Positions 60,903-64,000 of a stretch of DNA of 64,000 nt are shown one piece after another (the first letter of the stretch is position 1; every line of letters begins with the position of its first letter). Source of the stretch: Calliopsis andreniformis (lineage: Eukaryota > Arthropoda > Insecta > Hymenoptera > Andrenidae). The notes under the pieces are model-generated. The model saw only the letters and a program-made list of their open reading frames with translations. It did no database searches and had not been told where the DNA came from. Location of the stretch: the NCBI RefSeq assembly GCF_051401765.1, contig NC_135067.1, positions 21,199,501 through 21,263,500 on the forward strand, written 5' to 3'. The translations under genes were made by a program, and so were the position numbers.

Positions 60903-62199
60903 GTATCGTTATTTACGAGTCGACCAAACCTGCACCGCATTATCAGTCGCTAGGTAGTCAAACAAGCTGCTTATACATATTCATAGGAATGCTATCAACA
61001 AAGACTAGCTGTCTACTATTTCAAAGAATCGCAAAATTCTCGTGAATTGGTTCGTAGCATTTATTCAATAGATTAACGTTGGCGTGGAGGCTATATTAAT
61101 GGAAAAAGCGTCAGACATCCCTATTGAATTGACGATCAATTGCGTCTGTCTGGAAGCGAAATGACACTCGATGACATCGATGGACGCGTCGAGGGGGTTG
61201 AAATTTTTGAAAATCGTTCGACTAACGGAAGTTCGAGAGCACAAATATGGAGCCGAGGGGTTGGCTCCCGTCCATTTACCGAGGCGCTAATCACGAAAAC
61301 GCGCAGGCTTCGTTAGTGCGATGAACTTTACCGGCTTTGTGTCACGTCGTTCCGACATTCGATAGAACCAAACCCTCACGCTTTTCACTTCACCGATTCT
61401 CGCATAAATCGACAAATTTTAGAAACAATACGGAATTTGATTACTCAATTTAATTCCAGAAATACAGAACCTCTCAATAGCCTGTCGAAATAGTAGCTTT
61501 CAAGTAAAAAGACGTTTTCTCGCCAACAAAAAATATCTCATCGTGTTCTACCACCCTCGACTGATCCATAACTCAAAGTCAATCTTCGTAGTCTGGTCCC
61601 AGTCAAAGCATTTCAATCATACTTCTCCTGCGCCTTATCAACCAAGGAACCGTCACAAAGTTTTCCCTCGGTAATTTTCATTCTTAGCAATAGTCAGCGT
61701 TTCACAGAGCAACGAGATCCTCCCTTCGTAGCTATTGGTGTTCCGCGAGCGTATCAATCCGCGTCGCGCGGCCAGATATTTGTATTGGATTTCGAGACTC
61801 GGTTCGCGGCGCAATAGCGTGGCGTGCCGAATGTGCGCGCTTTATCAGAGCGTTCCGCTACGCGAGAAAGTACCTCGTCAGCCACTGGGATGAGAGCGCG
61901 TTTTGGTAACCAGGAAATCAGTCGTATCTAAACTCGTAATGGGAAGAGATGCGCGCGATGCTTCGTCGCCGATTCGTCGGCCAGTGGCCCCTGACTCGAA
62001 CGCGAACCACTGTTCGAATCCTGGCCTGTGGACTCCGCGTCCCATGGAGCTTCCATAAACTTCCGTGCATTTTGCACGTGCAATATCGAGCCGCTTCATC
62101 TTTCCCCTTCCTCGTCTCCCGTCGACATTTCCGCCGCGTATGAAAAAGTGACGAAATAAACCGACCACGATTTCAGTCGCGCAATCGTCCACGGTTGGT

Positions 62200-62494
62200 T
62201 ACTATACTCGCGCGCAGGAATCGATCAACGTTTGACGGAAATTATCAATTCTTCTGGAGTGAATCAACGCGCGGACGAGTGTGAATAGTGCTGTTATTCT
62301 TTAAGATACGAGAGAGCATATTAGGTGTCGAGATTTTAATGTGATATACTGTGTGTTAGCTAAGTATAGCGATTATCTGATAATGAGTGAAGGCGATAAG
62401 AGGTTCTAGTAGACGAGTCTGATAGATTCATAGGTAACAAGGTGGAAAAGTAACTTTAATGTATATCTTCACGAGAGCCCAAGAGCGAGTAGTC
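62200..62494 (+). promoter_or_regulatory. Leader D: possible promoter/5' UTR
   Basis: About 300 bp upstream of the small coding exon D. It is only moderately CpG-rich and has stops in all frames, as a 5' UTR should. In the exon D frame there is a stop at 62435-62437 (TAA) and then an open run from 62438 to the donor. No TATA box is clear. The left edge is arbitrary. Confidence 0.25.
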
Positions 62495-62502
62495 ATGGTC
62501 TG
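62459..62502 (+). CDS. Candidate alternative first coding exon D
   Basis: Two in-frame ATGs lie before a strong donor GTAAGT at 62503: 62459 (weak context, T at -3) and 62495 (stronger context, G at -3 and G at +4). From 62459 the frame gives 14 codons beginning MYIFTRAQER and ends in phase 2. From 62495 only Met-Val plus TG is coded. Joined to 63853 the split codon becomes TGC, so the product would read ..MVC then VDRDRL. The phase agrees with exons A and B. Because the coding part is so short and GTAAGT is common, chance is a real alternative. The intron to 63853 would be 1.35 kb. Confidence 0.35.
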
Positions 62503-63852
62503 GTAAGTGTTCTAGCGTCAGTCAACGCGTTAATCTCGATTCCGCATGGAAATACAGTCACTGAGCTGACACATTAACCGCGTGACGACGCGGACCGAGA
62601 AGCAGGCGAATCTAACCGAATTTAAAACCAATTCGTCGACCGAGTTTCCTTTCAAATCTCTATGTACGTTCTTGAGTGATAAGTAACTCGACTTCATGTT
62701 GCAGAGTTTTACGATAGTCCTCGATAAAACAGTTGGATGGTCAAAAATTGCATCAGTGTCTTTCGTCTCAGTTTCTCAACTCTTATTCGATTCACATATT
62801 CGCTTCTACACGTTCAAAAATAAGAGACAAAGTGATGAATATGCATGAGTGAACTTTCTCCTGTATGCAGGAATTAATTCAGCAAACTGTACGAGATAAC
62901 CAGTGACACGGTCACCGATGTTGCCAAGGGAAGCCCGCTCAGTGGCACAGGGGCGCTTGGAATCCGTGACGATCGTCAACGACCGGTTATCGGTGGTCTA
63001 AAGTAGTGCGTCGGTTCTTTCGGTTCATTCGGTGTGCCCCGACATGGCCGGAAATGCGACTAAACAGGTGTTCACCGCAGCTGCAGCTGCTCTCTTCTAC
63101 GGCTCCTCACGAATCTCTTGCCTCTATTCGCGCCGTCCATTTCCCTCCCTTCTTCACAGCGTTTCCTAAAACGCCAGAGTTATTCTCAGCGATGTGTCGT
63201 GCTCGTAATAAAATTCTTCCTCCGTGGTTTTCCTCGCCTTTCCTGTCGCTGGAGTCGAGAGAAGACACGCGGTGATCTTGGGGCAAATCCCTCGTCGCGT
63301 TAGCTACACTCGAACTGCGCTAGTCTGCAAGAAACAGGAGAGAATTTTATGTAAGAAGCCGACTTAAAATAGAAGCTTCAGTTACTCAATGTCACGGATA
63401 TTGAGCATCGGCACGCAACGCGATCCCGCCAGTTTTTACGCGGAGAAGTTCTTGCGTTGGGTCGACGCTAATGTGAAACGAGGATTGAGTTTCTTGGAAT
63501 GCATTGTATCGAGCACTCAACTGTATAATTTGGAGCCTTACCTGCGATGCCTTTTTGCCAGCCTCTTTGCTCGCGTGTTAATTGGTTTTTGTAATCGAAT
63601 ATTGGGTTAATATGTTCTGGGCAACGGGACTTACCAGAGGATAGGCTTCCTCGAGGCCAAACGAGAGAAATATTCAACAGAGCTATTAGATTCATATTAG
63701 ATCGTGTACTATAAATTAGTTACGTAAAATTACTATTAATAATTGGAACTTATTAGCGTTTCTTTATCTCGAGGACCCTGTCACAGCGTCGACACTCTCA
63801 TTCTACTGTAAGGTGAAGTTTAACTAATCGAATTGATTGTTGAATGTTTCAG
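62503..63852 (+). other. Intron before the common exon
   Basis: About 1.35 kb with no supported exon, ending in a usable acceptor: branch-like AACTAATCG near 63823 and TGTTTCAG at 63845-63852. A CpG-rich stretch near 62990-63280 has open frames without domains. A minus-strand donor-like site near 63635 is probably chance. Confidence 0.6.
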
Positions 63853-64000
63853 CGTGGACCGGGACCGGCTTCGAGAGCGGGAACGACAGGCCCGCGCGGC
63901 GATGTCGGTCCAGGCCGAACAGGCGGCTGCAGGAGGTGGTCCTGACACTAGACACCATCACCATGGCCACCACAACCACGCTAACCACCATGCTAATCCG
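63853..64000 (+). CDS. Common coding exon of the unidentified gene (runs off the right edge)
   Basis: Acceptor TTTCAG precedes 63853. The first base completes the split codon left by exons A, B or D, then 49 codons are open to the window end. The reading begins VDRDRLRERERQARAAMSVQ: a highly charged, probably helical segment. An Ala/Gly-rich linker follows, then a His/Asn-rich run (HHHHGHHNHANHHANP) at the edge. There is no membrane segment in view, so this is a hydrophilic, probably cytoplasmic N-terminal region. An internal Met (codon 63902-63904) could start a shorter form from transcripts with a noncoding first exon. The exon end and all functional domains lie outside the window. I do not recognise the gene; many insect channel, scaffold and signalling proteins have His-rich N-termini, so none is preferred. 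Confidence 0.8.

Larger units (their letters stand above)
52939..62199. other. Intron-like noncoding region
   Basis: About 9.3 kb with no supported gene. Composition is mixed; CpG-rich patches lie near 53380-53580, 54780-55080, 57650-58090 and 59840-60070. Frames on both strands overlap and lack domains. It contains the 11-bp repeat at 53384, the CRE plus donor-like block at 54676-54872, the inverted repeat at 57901, the GAGAGAAAGAGA tract at 58214 and the AT-rich block at 60797. Confidence 0.6.

Noticed and set aside
62012..62026. GTTCGAATCC, a tRNA B-box-like word
   Set aside because: No A box at the proper distance and no acceptor stem or anticodon arm can be drawn around it.
63638..63695. 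Minus-strand frame ending at a GTAAGT donor near 63638
   Set aside because: It is within 200 bp of the plus-strand common exon, lacks a promoter-like block, and donor-like words are frequent by chance.
1..64000. Transposons, including mariner-type elements
   Set aside because: I saw no terminal inverted repeats with TA duplication, no transposase or reverse-transcriptase motifs in any open frame, and no long terminal repeats. Old fragments below recognition cannot be excluded without a library search.

Overview
The window looks like animal nuclear DNA, most likely from an insect and plausibly an aculeate hymenopteran such as a bee. AT-rich stretches alternate with strongly CpG-rich stretches, CpG/TCGA words are abundant, transposons are nearly absent, splice sites follow the GT/AG pattern, and coding sequence is sparse. 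The order-level guess is inference. I found no bacterial-style operon, rRNA, tRNA, CRISPR array or intact mobile element. Most open frames longer than 60 codons are low-complexity or chance frames in CpG-rich DNA.

The most economical reading is that the window holds the 5' end of one large plus-strand gene, mostly as introns. The only convincing shared coding exon starts at 63853 and runs off the right edge. It begins in phase 2 and encodes VDRDRLRERERQ..., an internal Met, then a His/Asn-rich run. Upstream are several candidate alternative first exons with good donors whose coding parts also end in phase 2: 7746-7807 (MPSSGGYYDD..., 20 codons plus AG), 33782-33795 (MKKP plus CG), and 62459/62495-62502 (ending VVMV or MV plus TG). 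A fourth candidate leader (about 51480-52938) has a good donor but no in-frame start. Joined to the same exon it would force initiation at the internal Met at 63902. Each leader sits in a CpG-rich or UTR-like block. I cannot name the gene.

Layout: 1-2.1 kb AT-rich noncoding; 2.1-2.9 kb CpG-rich possible untranslated exon; 2.9-7.2 kb noncoding; 7.25-7.81 kb leader A; 7.8-32.7 kb intron-like, with simple repeats, an AT-rich TTCAAATATT block at 11.6 kb, CpG-rich patches and an unusual diverged tandem array at 29.76-31.36 kb; 32.75-33.80 kb leader B; 33.8-51.4 kb intron-like; 51.5-52.94 kb leader C; 53-62.2 kb intron-like; 62.2-62.5 kb leader D; 63.85 kb to the end, common exon.

The most unusual object is the 29.76-31.36 kb array. 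Seven near-identical copies of ACTTGTTGCA lie 141-695 bp apart in otherwise diverged sequence. Four copies have an upstream arm GCAAAG that can fold onto TTGC, and several have a second shared, partly palindromic block about 40-70 bp downstream. Conserved cores in drifting spacers suggest a repeated RNA or protein-binding element, possibly a noncoding RNA or intronic regulatory array. This is inference from the sequence alone.
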